Positions 53,493 to 61,220 of a DNA stretch of 64,000 nt are shown here, piece by piece. The notes below the pieces were generated by a model, which was given only the letters and a program-made list of their open reading frames with translations, ran no database searches and was not told where the DNA came from. The translations under genes and the position numbers were made by a program. The first letter of the stretch is position 1, and each line of letters starts with the position of its first letter. Location: contig NZ_KB905370.1 of assembly GCF_000378985.1 (NCBI RefSeq), forward strand, positions 2,797,210 to 2,861,209. The letters run 5' to 3'. The DNA comes from Ensifer sp. BR816 (GTDB lineage: Bacteria > Pseudomonadota > Alphaproteobacteria > Rhizobiales > Rhizobiaceae).

Positions 53493-54821
53493 ATGCCCAA
53501 CCCTGACAGTAGCCTGTTCGATTTCCTCGGAATCATGGCGGTGTTCTTGCTCGTGGCTGCGAATGGTTTTTTCGTCGCGGCCGAATTCTCGCTGGTTTCG
53601 GTTAGGCGCAGTCGCGTCACGGAACTGGTGGCGCAGAAGCGGATGAATGCGACCGCCCTTCGACGCGCTGTCGACAATCTTGATGCCAATCTCGCCGCAA
53701 CGCAGCTCGGCATCACCATCTCGTCGCTTGCTCTCGGCTGGATCGGCGAGCCCGCTCTCGCCCATCTGATCGAGCCCTTGCTGTCGATCCTGCCACAGTT
53801 CTGGGCCACGGCCGGATCGCATGCCATCGCCTCGGTCATTTCCTTCGTGATCATCACGGCGCTTCATATCGTGCTCGGCGAATTGGCGCCCAAGAGCCTG
53901 GCGCTGCAGCGCAGCGAGGGCACTGCGCTTGCAGTCGTCCGGCCGCTCGGTCTTTTTCTGTTTCTGCTCCGGCCGGCAATCCTGGTGCTGAATGGCCTCG
54001 GCAACTTGGTCCTGCGTCTGGCCGGCTTGCGGACGGGAGCAGGGGAGGCCTCGCTGCACTCGCCTGCGGAACTGAAGCTCATCGTCGCCGAAAGCCATCA
54101 GGCCGGGCTCCTCGATGTCGCCCAGCAGGAACTCGTGCAGCGCATCTTCAGCATTGGCGATCGCCGCATTTCCGATTTCATGACGCCGCGTGTCGATGTC
54201 GACTGGATCGATGCCGACGATCCGCCGGCGGAGATACTCAGAACGATCCGGGAGTGCCGACACGAGCAGTTGCTGATCGCCAGGGGCAATATCGACGAGC
54301 CGATCGGCATGGTCCTGAAGAAGGACCTGCTCGATCAATCGCTCGACGGCAGGCCGCTCGACCCCTTCAGCGTCGTATGCGAACCCTTGATCCTGCACGA
54401 GGCAACGCCGGTTTTCCGCGTCTTGGAGCGGTTCAAGTCCGCGCCCGTTCGCCTCGCGACGATCGTCGACGAGTATGGAAGTCTCGAAGGGATCGTCACG
54501 CAGACGGATCTCTTGGAGGCGATCGCCGGCGAACTGCCGGATATGGAGGCGGATGAGCGGACGGTCATCGAACGCGAGGACGGTTCTCTCCTCATCGACG
54601 GCATGATGCCGGCGCATGACGCCTTCGACCGGCTGAAGCTGCACGAACGGCCGCAGGATGGCGGCTATCACACGATTGCAGGTTTCGCGCTGCATATCCT
54701 CGGGCATCTGCCCGATGTCGGGGAATGCTTCGAATTCGGCGGCTGGCGATTCGAGATCATCGATATGGACGGCAGGCGGATAGACAAGATCCTGGCGACG
54801 AGCCTCGCCGAAGCGGAATAA
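53493..54821 (+). CDS. CNNM/CorC-like membrane protein with CBS pair (hemolysin family)
   Basis: 442 residues from ATG 53493, just after AAAGGAG. The N-terminal DUF21/CNNM transmembrane domain (MAVFLLVAANGFFVAAEFSL; TQLGITISSLALGWIGEPAL) is followed by a CBS-domain pair (RRISDFMTPRVDVDWIDADD; RLATIVDEYGSLEGIVTQTD) and a C-terminal CorC_HlyC domain. The family is linked to magnesium/cobalt efflux or resistance; the 'hemolysin' name is historical. Confidence 0.9.
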   Translation: MPNPDSSLFDFLGIMAVFLLVAANGFFVAAEFSLVSVRRSRVTELVAQKRMNATALRRAVDNLDANLAATQLGITISSLALGWIGEPALAHLIEPLLSILPQFWATAGSHAIASVISFVIITALHIVLGELAPKSLALQRSEGTALAVVRPLGLFLFLLRPAILVLNGLGNLVLRLAGLRTGAGEASLHSPAELKLIVAESHQAGLLDVAQQELVQRIFSIGDRRISDFMTPRVDVDWIDADDPPAEILRTIRECRHEQLLIARGNIDEPIGMVLKKDLLDQSLDGRPLDPFSVVCEPLILHEATPVFRVLERFKSAPVRLATIVDEYGSLEGIVTQTDLLEAIAGELPDMEADERTVIEREDGSLLIDGMMPAHDAFDRLKLHERPQDGGYHTIAGFALHILGHLPDVGECFEFGGWRFEIIDMDGRRIDKILATSLAEAE

Positions 54822-54847
54822 TCCGCTCCGATGCCGGCGGCGATCGC

Positions 54848-54872
54848 GGAACATATTCGAGTCTCGCCGGTT
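54848..54872 (+). promoter_or_regulatory. EcfG-type (general stress) promoter
   Basis: GGAAC at 54848-54852, 18 nt, then TT at 54871-54872, an exact match to the rhizobial RpoE2/EcfG pattern GGAAC-N18/19-TT. It lies about 80 nt before the DUF3008 gene. Confidence 0.75.
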
Positions 54873-54953
54873 CCGAGGGCGTCCATCGATAGCCGGAGCG
54901 GAATGCCGAAAAACGCTCGTCCGTCGCCGGCTCGCATGAGCGGAGGAAAAGAG

Positions 54954-55142
54954 ATGCCTGCAAAATCGAAGGCGCAGCAGAAGGCCGCCGGCGCGGCCCT
55001 TGCCGCCAAGCGCGGCGACATGAAGAAGAGCGATCTCAAGGGCGCTTCCAAGGGCATGGCCGAGTCGATGAGCGAGAAGGAACTCGAGGAAATGGCCTCG
55101 ACCAAGCGCAAGGGTAAGAAGGAGCACGTTTCGAAGTCTTGA
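54954..55142 (+). CDS. DUF3008 small basic stress protein
   Basis: 62 residues from ATG 54954 after CGGAGGAAAAGAG. The sequence MPAKSKAQQKAAGAALAAKR and the later KGMAESMSEKELEEMASTKR match DUF3008, a short lysine-rich family common in rhizobial stress regulons. Preceded by an EcfG-type promoter. The transcript could continue into the NepR-like gene 194 nt downstream. Molecular role unknown. Confidence 0.85.
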   Translation: MPAKSKAQQKAAGAALAAKRGDMKKSDLKGASKGMAESMSEKELEEMASTKRKGKKEHVSKS

Positions 55143-55336
55143 GTGCCCACAAGGCCGATTTGCCACTGTCTGCAAGCGACGCGAGTCCTCAACCCTCGAG
55201 GGTCCATCCATGCCAGGGCGGCAAAGACATCCCAAATTCAAAGGGATAGGTTTCGTGTCGGCTTCGCTTTGGTGATTTACACCAGCAACCGGGGACCATA
55301 TTTTAGGATCGGCACCCGGTCAGAAGGACGGACGGA

Positions 55337-55495
55337 ATGAGCGAAACCAAAGCCCGTGCAGATGCGGACGCAGACAGTGCCGTCGAGGAGCGGATCGCAT
55401 TCCTGTTGGGAAGGATACAGCAGGAGCCGGTGCCGCAACGTCTGCTTGAACTGGCGCAGCAGCTGCAGGAAGCGCTCAATGCGCGCAGGAAGTGA
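55337..55495 (+). CDS. NepR-like anti-sigma factor, 52 aa
   Basis: Short frame from ATG 55337 to TGA 55495. After an acidic N-terminus it reads ERIAFLLGRIQQEPVPQRLL followed by ELAQQLQEALNARRK. The EPVPxRLLELAxxL pattern is the conserved NepR core that binds EcfG sigma factors, and the length (usually 50-65 residues) fits. It converges on the sigma gene, leaving 25 nt between the two ends. Typical NepR genes are co-oriented and adjacent to ecfG, so this orientation is unusual. No PhyR gene is visible in the window. Confidence 0.72.
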   Translation: MSETKARADADADSAVEERIAFLLGRIQQEPVPQRLLELAQQLQEALNARRK

Positions 55496-55520
55496 CCGGG
55501 CCTTGGCGCGCAACCATTGT

Positions 55521-56042
55521 TTAGTTCAAGGGATTCCCGTGCATCTGCACAGTTAATTCATTCCGAGCGCGGCTGAGCCGGCTCTTGATCGTCCCGATCG
55601 CGCAATCGCAAATATCGGCCGCCTCCTTGTAGCTCATCCCGAACCCTGCGACGAGCACCAGAACTTCGCGGTGTTCGGCGGAAAGACACCCCAAAGCCGT
55701 CTGAAGCTCGCCGTTGAGAACGGACCACTCCTGGGACGGCGCTGTCGGTATCGGCAATTCCGCGCAGTTGGTGCTCCCGGGGCTTTCGCGCGTGCGGATC
55801 TTGTATTGCGTGCGGAAGGCGTTGCGCATGATCGTGAACAGCCACGACTTGAGGCTCGTGCCAGGCGCGAACTGATGGATGCTGCGCAAGGCGCGAAGCA
55901 GCGTTTCCTGCACGAGATCGTCCGCCTCGAACGACGCCGACGTGAAAGTCCGGGCGAAGGCCCGCAACGCCGGGATCAGGTCGACGACCTGCTCTTCAAT
56001 CTGCGGTGATGGCTGCGACGCGTGACCGGCGGTGGCAGGCAT
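55521..56042 (-). CDS. EcfG-like ECF sigma factor (RpoE2-type paralog)
   Basis: 173 residues from ATG 56040-56042; upstream in-frame extension runs through the promoter. Region 2 reads FEADDLVQETLLRALRSIHQ then TSLKSWLFTIMRNAFRTQYK, close to the EcfG (ECF15) pattern. Region 4 reads LSAEHREVLVLVAGFGMSYK then EAADICDCAIGTIKSRLSRA. It should recognise the GGAAC-N18/19-TT sites found around it, including one in front of itself. Adjacent to a NepR-like gene. Likely an accessory copy in addition to the main housekeeping EcfG of the genome. Confidence 0.88.
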   Translation of the reverse strand: MPATAGHASQPSPQIEEQVVDLIPALRAFARTFTSASFEADDLVQETLLRALRSIHQFAPGTSLKSWLFTIMRNAFRTQYKIRTRESPGSTNCAELPIPTAPSQEWSVLNGELQTALGCLSAEHREVLVLVAGFGMSYKEAADICDCAIGTIKSRLSRARNELTVQMHGNPLN

Positions 56043-56092
56043 ATCGAATATCGCCCTTCTTGCCGTGAGTATTCTTCTGGTGACGCGAAGGA

Positions 56093-56117
56093 AATGCCTG
56101 TCCGCGGCTTTGGTTCC
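56093..56117 (-). promoter_or_regulatory. EcfG-type promoter of the sigma gene (autoregulation)
   Basis: On the minus strand GGAAC (56113-56117), 18 nt, TT (56093-56094), about 51 nt before the sigma-factor start codon. Exact consensus match. Confidence 0.75.
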
Positions 56118-56139
56118 TAGGGGAGCCAAAAGTGCCGCG

Positions 56140-56164
56140 GGAACCAAAGGCCCCACTGTCGGTT
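56140..56164 (+). promoter_or_regulatory. EcfG-type promoter of the DUF1236 gene
   Basis: GGAAC (56140-56144), 18 nt, TT (56163-56164), 27 nt before the DUF1236 start. Its GGAACC box faces that of the sigma gene promoter, so the two form a symmetric divergent pair. Confidence 0.75.
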
Positions 56165-56190
56165 GGGTAAGCCTTGAAGAGGAGAAAACC

Positions 56191-56469
56191 ATGAAGAAGT
56201 TTGCCGTGATTTGTGTCGCCCTGCTGCTGCCGGCATCGGCGATCGCTCAAACGACCGTCGTGCTTCCGGGCGAGGTCAGGACCTATGTGATGGAGCAGCA
56301 GACGCCGTCCGTCGTATATGAGGGCGAGGTCGTCGTCGGGCAGCCGCTGCCGGAAACCGTGGAGATACATACGATTCCGGATCAACCGGATTTTGCCTAT
56401 GCGATTGTCAACGAAAAACGCGTCATCATAAATCCGAAGACCCACACGGTGGTGGAGGTTCTCCAGTAA
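56191..56469 (+). CDS. DUF1236 exported protein
   Basis: 92 residues from ATG 56191 after GAGGAG. The signal peptide KKFAVICVALLLPASAIAQ is cleaved before TTVVLPG. The mature part VVVGQPLPETVEIHTIPDQP and NEKRVIINPKTHTVVEVLQ is a clear DUF1236 match (SH3-like periplasmic family in rhizobia). Preceded by an EcfG-type promoter and divergent from the sigma gene. Confidence 0.88.
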   Translation: MKKFAVICVALLLPASAIAQTTVVLPGEVRTYVMEQQTPSVVYEGEVVVGQPLPETVEIHTIPDQPDFAYAIVNEKRVIINPKTHTVVEVLQ

Positions 56470-56584
56470 ACTTGGAGAATGCGGCATGGGGACTGCCTCC
56501 CATGCCGCCCTTTGTCCTCAACGCGACGCATGATGTGCGCCGCGCCGCGAACCGTCTCACCAGAAAAGCCGAGCGAATTTGTAA

Positions 56585-56610
56585 GGAACCGCACTCTCTG
56601 TTGGCGCGTT
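56585..56610 (+). promoter_or_regulatory. EcfG-type promoter upstream of the CBS operon
   Basis: GGAAC (56585-56589), 17 nt, CGTT (56607-56610), i.e. GGAAC-N19-TT with the full CGTT -10. It lies about 57 nt before the small basic protein gene. Confidence 0.75.
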
Positions 56611-56666
56611 AACGAACAGTCCGCGGTTTTTGCCGCGCAGTCCACGTCAACAGAAGGGATTGAATC

Positions 56667-56873
56667 GTGCGACAACGACTGAAGAAAATGCGTCCGAGGT
56701 TTGCCCGCCCGCCCGAAAATCCAAATCCGAACAAGAAGGCACCGCGAAATTCATGGCAACCGCAGGTCACCGTGCCGCACCGGGTCGACCTCACCCTCAA
56801 GAAGACACCCGACGAGGAAATCGCAGTGCCGGCCTCGGTCAACGGCAGGAGTCTCATTGATGGCCGGCCCTGA
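56667..56873 (+). CDS. Small basic Pro-rich hypothetical protein
   Basis: 68 residues from a GTG at 56667 with AAGGGA upstream; an ATG seven codons in (56688) is an alternative. The product starts MRQRLKKMRPRFARPPENPN and is basic and proline/asparagine-rich, with no signal peptide. It overlaps the CBS-domain gene start by 14 nt, so it is translationally linked. I do not recognise a family. Its support is position between an EcfG-type promoter and an overlapping gene. Confidence 0.55.
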   Translation: MRQRLKKMRPRFARPPENPNPNKKAPRNSWQPQVTVPHRVDLTLKKTPDEEIAVPASVNGRSLIDGRP

Positions 56874-57342
56874 AGACAAGGCGATCCGCGTCCGCGACGT
56901 GATGACTCGCCAAGTCTATACCGTTTCGCCGACGGACACCGCACAGTCCGTCGCGCGCCTGATGAAGGAAACTGGGGTCGGCGCTTTGCCCGTGGAAGTT
57001 CCGGGGGTGGGGACGATTCTTGGTATCGTCACCGATCGCGACATCCTGACCTCGGTCGTCGCCCAGGGACTGTCGACATCGACGGCGGTCTTCGAATTCA
57101 TGACCGTGGCGGCGGAATCCTGCGAGGAAGGAGACAGCATCCTGCTCGCCGCCCAGAAGATGCATGATCTGAGGATACGGCAGCTCGTCGTCGTGGACGA
57201 AAAGCGTCACGCCGCCGGCATCATCGCGCTGGCGGACATCATTCGCGTGAGCCCGGAACTCGGTGGCCTCGTGCTTGACGGCATGTCCCGCCAGGGGTCG
57301 GAAAACGAGCACCATGAAGGGATAACGTCATGCCCGGCTTGA
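56860..57342 (+). CDS. CBS-domain pair protein
   Basis: 160 residues from ATG 56860. Two CBS motifs: VRDVMTRQVYTVSPTDTAQS with GIVTDRDILTSVVA, then EFMTVAAESCEEGDSILLAA with GIIALADIIRVSP. Such stand-alone CBS pairs bind adenine nucleotides and often regulate partners. It overlaps the small basic gene before it and the DUF982 gene after it (13 nt), so the three form one coupled operon under an EcfG-type promoter. Confidence 0.9.
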   Translation: MAGPEDKAIRVRDVMTRQVYTVSPTDTAQSVARLMKETGVGALPVEVPGVGTILGIVTDRDILTSVVAQGLSTSTAVFEFMTVAAESCEEGDSILLAAQKMHDLRIRQLVVVDEKRHAAGIIALADIIRVSPELGGLVLDGMSRQGSENEHHEGITSCPA

Positions 57343-57611
57343 CGCAGGATCGCCTGTGGAGCGAAGCGGTGATCCTGGAAGCACCGAACCGTGTGCTTCG
57401 CGTGCAAAGTACGCGCGACGCATATCTTTGCCTCAAGAACCATTGGCCACTCCCGGATGGAGAGGGCAGCGCAAGGCGAGAGGCACTTGCCGCCTGTGAC
57501 CGCGTGATCGACGGTGAGGACGAGCCGGATGCTGCCCGGGCTGCCTTCATGAAGGCAGCCGAGGAAGCTCAATTCTCCGTCCATAGTTGGACAAGCAACG
57601 ACGGCGGCTGA
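57330..57611 (+). CDS. DUF982 protein (copy 1)
   Basis: 93 residues, overlapping the CBS gene by 13 nt. DUF982 pattern: VILEAPNRVLRVQSTRDAYL, then CLKNHWPLPDGEGSARREAL and DAARAAFMKAAEEAQFSV. Function unknown; the family is numerous in rhizobia and often stress-linked. One of three copies in this region (others at 60132-60419 and 60592-60843). Confidence 0.88.
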   Translation: MPGLTQDRLWSEAVILEAPNRVLRVQSTRDAYLCLKNHWPLPDGEGSARREALAACDRVIDGEDEPDAARAAFMKAAEEAQFSVHSWTSNDGG

Positions 57612-57637
57612 TGCCGTCTTTCAATGGAGAAGGGCGG

Positions 57638-57946
57638 TCAAGACCTGCTGTCGGAACGGTTTCGTCCGACAGCAGGCGTATCGTAGCGGCGCGCCATGGC
57701 GGACTGGACTTCCGCCTGAAAGGCGAAGATCTGGCTGCGGATTTCGTCTTCCGCGAGGCCGAGCTGTGAAAGCTCGTCGGCGAGCTTCCGGCACTCTGCT
57801 TTCCAGAATTGCAAAGCGGAATTTCCATGAATCCGATCGAGCTCCCGGGCGCAACGATCGATTTCGGCCGTGCGCGCTTCAACAGGAAATGCGATGACCC
57901 TGCCTGCTTTGGACATACTCTTCCGCTCGTTCAATTCAGCTTCCAT
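57638..57946 (-). CDS. DUF6074 protein
   Basis: 102 residues from ATG 57944-57946; ATG 57914-57916 (MSKAGRV, after GGAAGAG) is an equally good start. The pattern GRVIAFPVEARTAEIDRCAR, then HGNSALQFWKAECRKLADEL and GLAEDEIRSQIFAFQAEVQS is that of DUF6074, a short helical rhizobial family. A 12-bp inverted repeat (57644-57655 with 57665-57676) lies inside its 3' end and may help end transcription of both convergent genes. Function unknown. Confidence 0.82.
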   Translation of the reverse strand: MEAELNERKSMSKAGRVIAFPVEARTAEIDRCARELDRIHGNSALQFWKAECRKLADELSQLGLAEDEIRSQIFAFQAEVQSAMARRYDTPAVGRNRSDSRS

Positions 57947-58071
57947 CGAATCACCCCGCACTCGCATTACGCAAGGTCTATCGGCAAGATGGTTAACGAT
58001 TCATTCGCTGGGCGCTCCGTCCGCTCAACTGTGTTCGCGCTGGCGAAGTCCGCGATTATTTCTCGTCACGG

Positions 58072-58096
58072 GGAACAAATCGGATTGCATCCGGTT
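58072..58096 (+). promoter_or_regulatory. EcfG-type promoter with no downstream protein gene (sRNA promoter)
   Basis: GGAAC (58072-58076), 18 nt, TT (58095-58096). No plus-strand protein-coding gene follows; instead a terminator occurs about 80-110 nt further on. Confidence 0.65.
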
Positions 58097-58101
58097 TAGC
58101 C

Positions 58102-58204
58102 AGCGGAATGCCTGGAACAGTTCCCTCTCCGCAAGCCCCTGAGGTTCCGGGCATTCCATGATGATGCGAATAGTGGGCCCCGCCAACTGGCGGGGCTTCA
58201 TTTT
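58102..58204 (+). ncRNA. Candidate stress-induced small RNA, about 100 nt
   Basis: Bounded by the EcfG-type promoter at 58072-58096 and the intrinsic terminator at 58177-58204. The stretch contains no sensible reading frame. It includes GTTCCCTCTCCGC near 58120-58132, a CU-rich run that could pair with ribosome-binding sites, as in several alphaproteobacterial sRNAs. The 5' end is estimated from the promoter. Confidence 0.55.
58177..58204 (+). terminator. Rho-independent terminator
   Basis: Perfect 8-bp stem GCCCCGCC / GGCGGGGC with AACT loop followed by TTCATTTT. The T-rich tail is on the plus strand, so it terminates the putative sRNA rather than the SDR gene. Confidence 0.7.
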
Positions 58205-58233
58205 GGTCTGTGCCGATCAGAAGTCGGAAAGAT

Positions 58234-59016
58234 CTATCGCAGCAGCCCCTGTCCACCGTCTATCCAGATGGGGCTGCCGGTGATGTGCCGCGCCTCGTCC
58301 GAGACGAGGAAGGCAATGACGTCGGCGACATCCTCGCTGCATCCGGGCCGGCCGCCGGTAATCGGAACCTGGCCCTCCGGCCACTCGACCGGTATCGCCG
58401 TTTCCTGCTCGTGGCGCAGGCTCGTATTCTCAGCAATGCTGGTGTCGATCTCGCCCGGGCAGACGGCGTTGACGCGGATGTGGTGCCTTGCCAGTTCCAG
58501 GGCCAGTTGTTGGACGATCGCGACCTGGGCCGCCTTGGTGGCCGTGTAGGCCGTGGCGCCGGGCGTCGTGAACGTCCGCGTGCCGTTGATCGACGAGACG
58601 ACGACGATGGCGCCGCCGCCGTTCTGTTTCAGATAGGGGACTGTCGTGTGAAGAGTGAGAAAGGTGCCGCGGAGGTTGACGGCAATGGTCTCGTCCCATT
58701 CGGACGGCTTTAGATCGTCGATGGGGGCCCAGACGCCGTTGATGCCGGCGTTTGCAACGACGATATCGAGACCACCGAACGTCGAAACAAGGTGCTTCAC
58801 CGCCTCTCGCATCGGCATTTCGTCAGCCACGTCTGCCGGGAGGACCAGCGCCTCTCCGCCCTGGGCGCTGATCTGCGTCGCGACCTCTTCGAGTTCAGAC
58901 CGCGTGCGGCCCAGCACCCCCACCTTGGCACCTTTTGCAGCGAGCAGGCATGCCGTAGCCCTGCCGATGCCGGATCCGGCACCCGTGACGAGTGCGACAG
59001 ACGACCGACCGACCAT
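58234..59016 (-). CDS. Short-chain dehydrogenase/reductase
   Basis: 260 residues. The NAD(P)-binding motif is VTGAGSGIGRATACLLA, then IVVANAGINGVW, the catalytic SSINGTRTF and YTATKAAQVA (Ser...YxxxK), and VCPGEIDTSI. Substrate unknown. It lies 2 nt after the gene at 59019-59393, in an operon headed by an EcfG-type promoter, so it is a probable stress-regulated oxidoreductase. Confidence 0.9.
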   Translation of the reverse strand: MVGRSSVALVTGAGSGIGRATACLLAAKGAKVGVLGRTRSELEEVATQISAQGGEALVLPADVADEMPMREAVKHLVSTFGGLDIVVANAGINGVWAPIDDLKPSEWDETIAVNLRGTFLTLHTTVPYLKQNGGGAIVVVSSINGTRTFTTPGATAYTATKAAQVAIVQQLALELARHHIRVNAVCPGEIDTSIAENTSLRHEQETAIPVEWPEGQVPITGGRPGCSEDVADVIAFLVSDEARHITGSPIWIDGGQGLLR

Positions 59017-59018
59017 GG

Positions 59019-59543
<525 letters not shown>

Positions 59544-59966
59544 TCAACGGGCGCCGCCCGTTTTTTGCGGCCGTCCGGCCGCCTTGGTTATCTTCCTGTG
59601 CAGCGCGTGGTCGTCCTCTGTCGCGGCGTGTTCCTTGAGAATTTCGCTGAGGCGCTTCAGCTCGCGTTCGTCGAGTTTTTCGATCCCGACGAACCGGTTC
59701 TCGGCGCCGCTCGTCAGGATAAGCTCATCCAGCTTCGCCTGCACCGCAGTGCCATCGCGGTTCTGGGAATTCTGCAGGACGAAGACCATCAGGAAGGTGA
59801 CGATTGTCGTACCGGTGTTGATGATGAGCTGCCATGTCTCGGAAAAGCCGAAGAACGGACCGGAAATGCCCCAGACGGCAATCAGGGCAACTGCGACGAC
59901 GAAGGTGACCGGCCTGCCGGCATATCTCGCGACGGCTGTCGAGAACTTGCTGAAGCTATTCGCCAT
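59544..59966 (-). CDS. Low-affinity iron permease family protein
   Basis: 140 residues, two membrane segments (RPVTFVVAVALIAVWGISGP and LIINTGTTIVTFLMVFVLQN), then the conserved QNSQNRDGTAVQAKLDELIL and RFVGIEKLDERELKRLSEIL, as in the PF04120 family. It is short compared with fungal Fet4 and has only two helices, so direct iron transport is uncertain. Confidence 0.82.
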   Translation of the reverse strand: MANSFSKFSTAVARYAGRPVTFVVAVALIAVWGISGPFFGFSETWQLIINTGTTIVTFLMVFVLQNSQNRDGTAVQAKLDELILTSGAENRFVGIEKLDERELKRLSEILKEHAATEDDHALHRKITKAAGRPQKTGGAR

Positions 59967-60062
59967 TCTAAAGACCCGCCCACTGCATTTTGACGATCAT
60001 GGATAGTCACGCCGCCGTCGCCGGAGAAATCCGAAGGCGAAGTTTCCCATTGGTTTGCTGTA

Positions 60063-60088
60063 AATGCCTGAAACCAAAAAAGAGTTCC
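60063..60088 (-). promoter_or_regulatory. Weak EcfG-type promoter candidate
   Basis: GGAAC (60084-60088), 19 nt, TT (60063-60064) on the minus strand, but without the CGTT/GTT -10 context. About 97 nt before the iron-permease-like gene. Less convincing than the other sites. Confidence 0.35.
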
Positions 60089-60131
60089 CGGCGGGGGAGA
60101 AGGCAGGGTCGCCGGTGCAGCAGGCACAGGC

Positions 60132-60419
60132 TCACTCCAGCCCGTATGCATCACCTCCGCTGTCCTGTCCGGTTTCCGTGACGATCGTCAGGAAGGCCTC
60201 CCGGGAAGCGGAGAGGAAGGCGGCGCGGGCGTCTTCAGGTTTCTTCCGCTGCTTCAGCGCCGCATTGCACGCGCGCAGGGCGCAGCCGTAATAGGCGCCG
60301 TGCCGTACCGGCCACTCGCTTTGCAGACACTTGATCGCATCGAGCGGTCCAATGATGGTGCGGCATTTGCCGTCCAGCATGGTGATGCTGACGGGTTTCT
60401 CCCATGGGATCTCGCGCAT
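60132..60419 (-). CDS. DUF982 protein (copy 2)
   Basis: 95 residues from ATG 60417-60419 after AAAGGA. The pattern PVSITMLDGKCRTIIGPLDA, KCLQSEWPVRHGAYYGCALR and PEDARAAFLSASREAFLTIV matches DUF982. I found no EcfG-type site directly upstream. Function unknown. Confidence 0.86.
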   Translation of the reverse strand: MREIPWEKPVSITMLDGKCRTIIGPLDAIKCLQSEWPVRHGAYYGCALRACNAALKQRKKPEDARAAFLSASREAFLTIVTETGQDSGGDAYGLE

Positions 60420-60476
60420 GGCTGTCCTTTCGTATCCTCCTGCATGCTTCCTTGGAGCGGCCAAAGGATAAACATG

Positions 60477-60540
60477 CAGCAATTCAACGAGCTACTGCGA
60501 GTCTTTGTGCGTCTGAACAGATGCACGGCGCTGTAGGTGC
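60477..60540. repeat. Degenerate copy of a rhizobial palindromic repeat
   Basis: Aligns closely with 62364-62430: both read roughly 'GATTCAA...GCTACxGCG...GTCTGAA..GA.GC.CGGCGCTGTAG.TGC'. This copy has several substitutions that break the stems. Confidence 0.6.
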
Positions 60541-60591
60541 TATCTCTGCGTCGCGGCTGCCGGCTCTTTTCCGGCGCTTGAGTATGCGCCT

Positions 60592-60843
60592 CTATTGGCT
60601 GCGAATCGATAGGTGTGCCTCTTCCGCCGCCTTGATGAATGCCCTGCGGGCTTTCTCAGACTTGACCTTGCCGTCCAGGGCCTGGAGGCAAGTGCGTTTG
60701 GCGGCCGCGAGCGCCCGGCCACCCGGTTGCGGCCAGCGCGACAACAGGCATTCGACGGCTTCCCGCGTGCTCTTTACGGCGCGGTATCCGCCTGTTTCGC
60801 CGAGCTCCAATTCGACGCATTTATCCCACCAGAAACAGTGCAT
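60592..60843 (-). CDS. DUF982 protein (copy 3)
   Basis: 83 residues from ATG 60841-60843 with AAGG upstream. The pattern CVELELGETGGYRAVKSTRE, CLLSRWPQPGGRALAAAKRT and SEKARRAFIKAAEEAHLSIR matches DUF982. An EcfG-type promoter lies 38 nt upstream. It is distinct from copies 1 and 2, so these are diverged paralogs, not recent duplicates. Confidence 0.87.
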   Translation of the reverse strand: MHCFWWDKCVELELGETGGYRAVKSTREAVECLLSRWPQPGGRALAAAKRTCLQALDGKVKSEKARRAFIKAAEEAHLSIRSQ

Positions 60844-60880
60844 GACGCCTTGCCTCGCAGCTGGTTGCCAGTGGACATCA

Positions 60881-60906
60881 AACTGATCGAGCCGGCCTTT
60901 AGTTCC
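60881..60906 (-). promoter_or_regulatory. EcfG-type promoter of DUF982 copy 3
   Basis: On the minus strand GGAAC (60902-60906), 19 nt, TT (60881-60882), with AGTT at the -10. Only 38 nt from the start codon, a natural promoter distance. Confidence 0.68.
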
Positions 60907-61220
60907 CTTCCAACGGTAATGACGCGCGTGAACAGGTGGCTCTCCCCTTGACGTGGAACACGATGTCGCTAAGTAAAGAAGCGCTCCCGTCTTCAGACAT
61001 CAGATCGCGGGAGGAACATTGGTGCCGGGCCCCTCTGGCGAGAGTTTTTTACGGCGCTCTCGTGATGTCGGTACCGCCAGCAAATCAGCCGGCGGAAAAA
61101 CGCTACCATGAAAATTCAACCCATGCCTCACGCATGTGCCCGTTCGGCCGTGCGTTCTTTCCTTTCCAACAGCCTCCCATTCGCAAACGCGACTTGCTCG
61201 CGGACAGGAGAGGCCCGCCC
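60907..61220. other. Upstream region of the DUF475 gene
   Basis: 314 nt without a supported gene. The DUF475 frame is open through it but the protein-like part begins at 61221. Two GGAAC words (near 60952 and 61014) lack a correctly spaced TT and were rejected as EcfG sites. Confidence 0.4.

Noticed and set aside
53439-55241. 600-codon open frame on the minus strand
   Set aside because: Antisense to the CNNM/CorC-like gene and DUF3008; no ribosome site or domain.
55143-55340. 65-codon plus-strand frame before the NepR-like gene
   Set aside because: No ribosome site, no coherent protein features; the 52-codon NepR-like frame starting at 55337 is far better supported.
57644-57676. 12-bp inverted repeat as an independent intrinsic terminator
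   Set aside because: Lies inside the 3' end of the DUF6074 coding frame and lacks a T-run; mentioned only as a possible transcription-ending stem.
60947-61040. Two GGAAC words upstream of the DUF475 gene as EcfG promoters
   Set aside because: Neither has TT after 18 or 19 nt.
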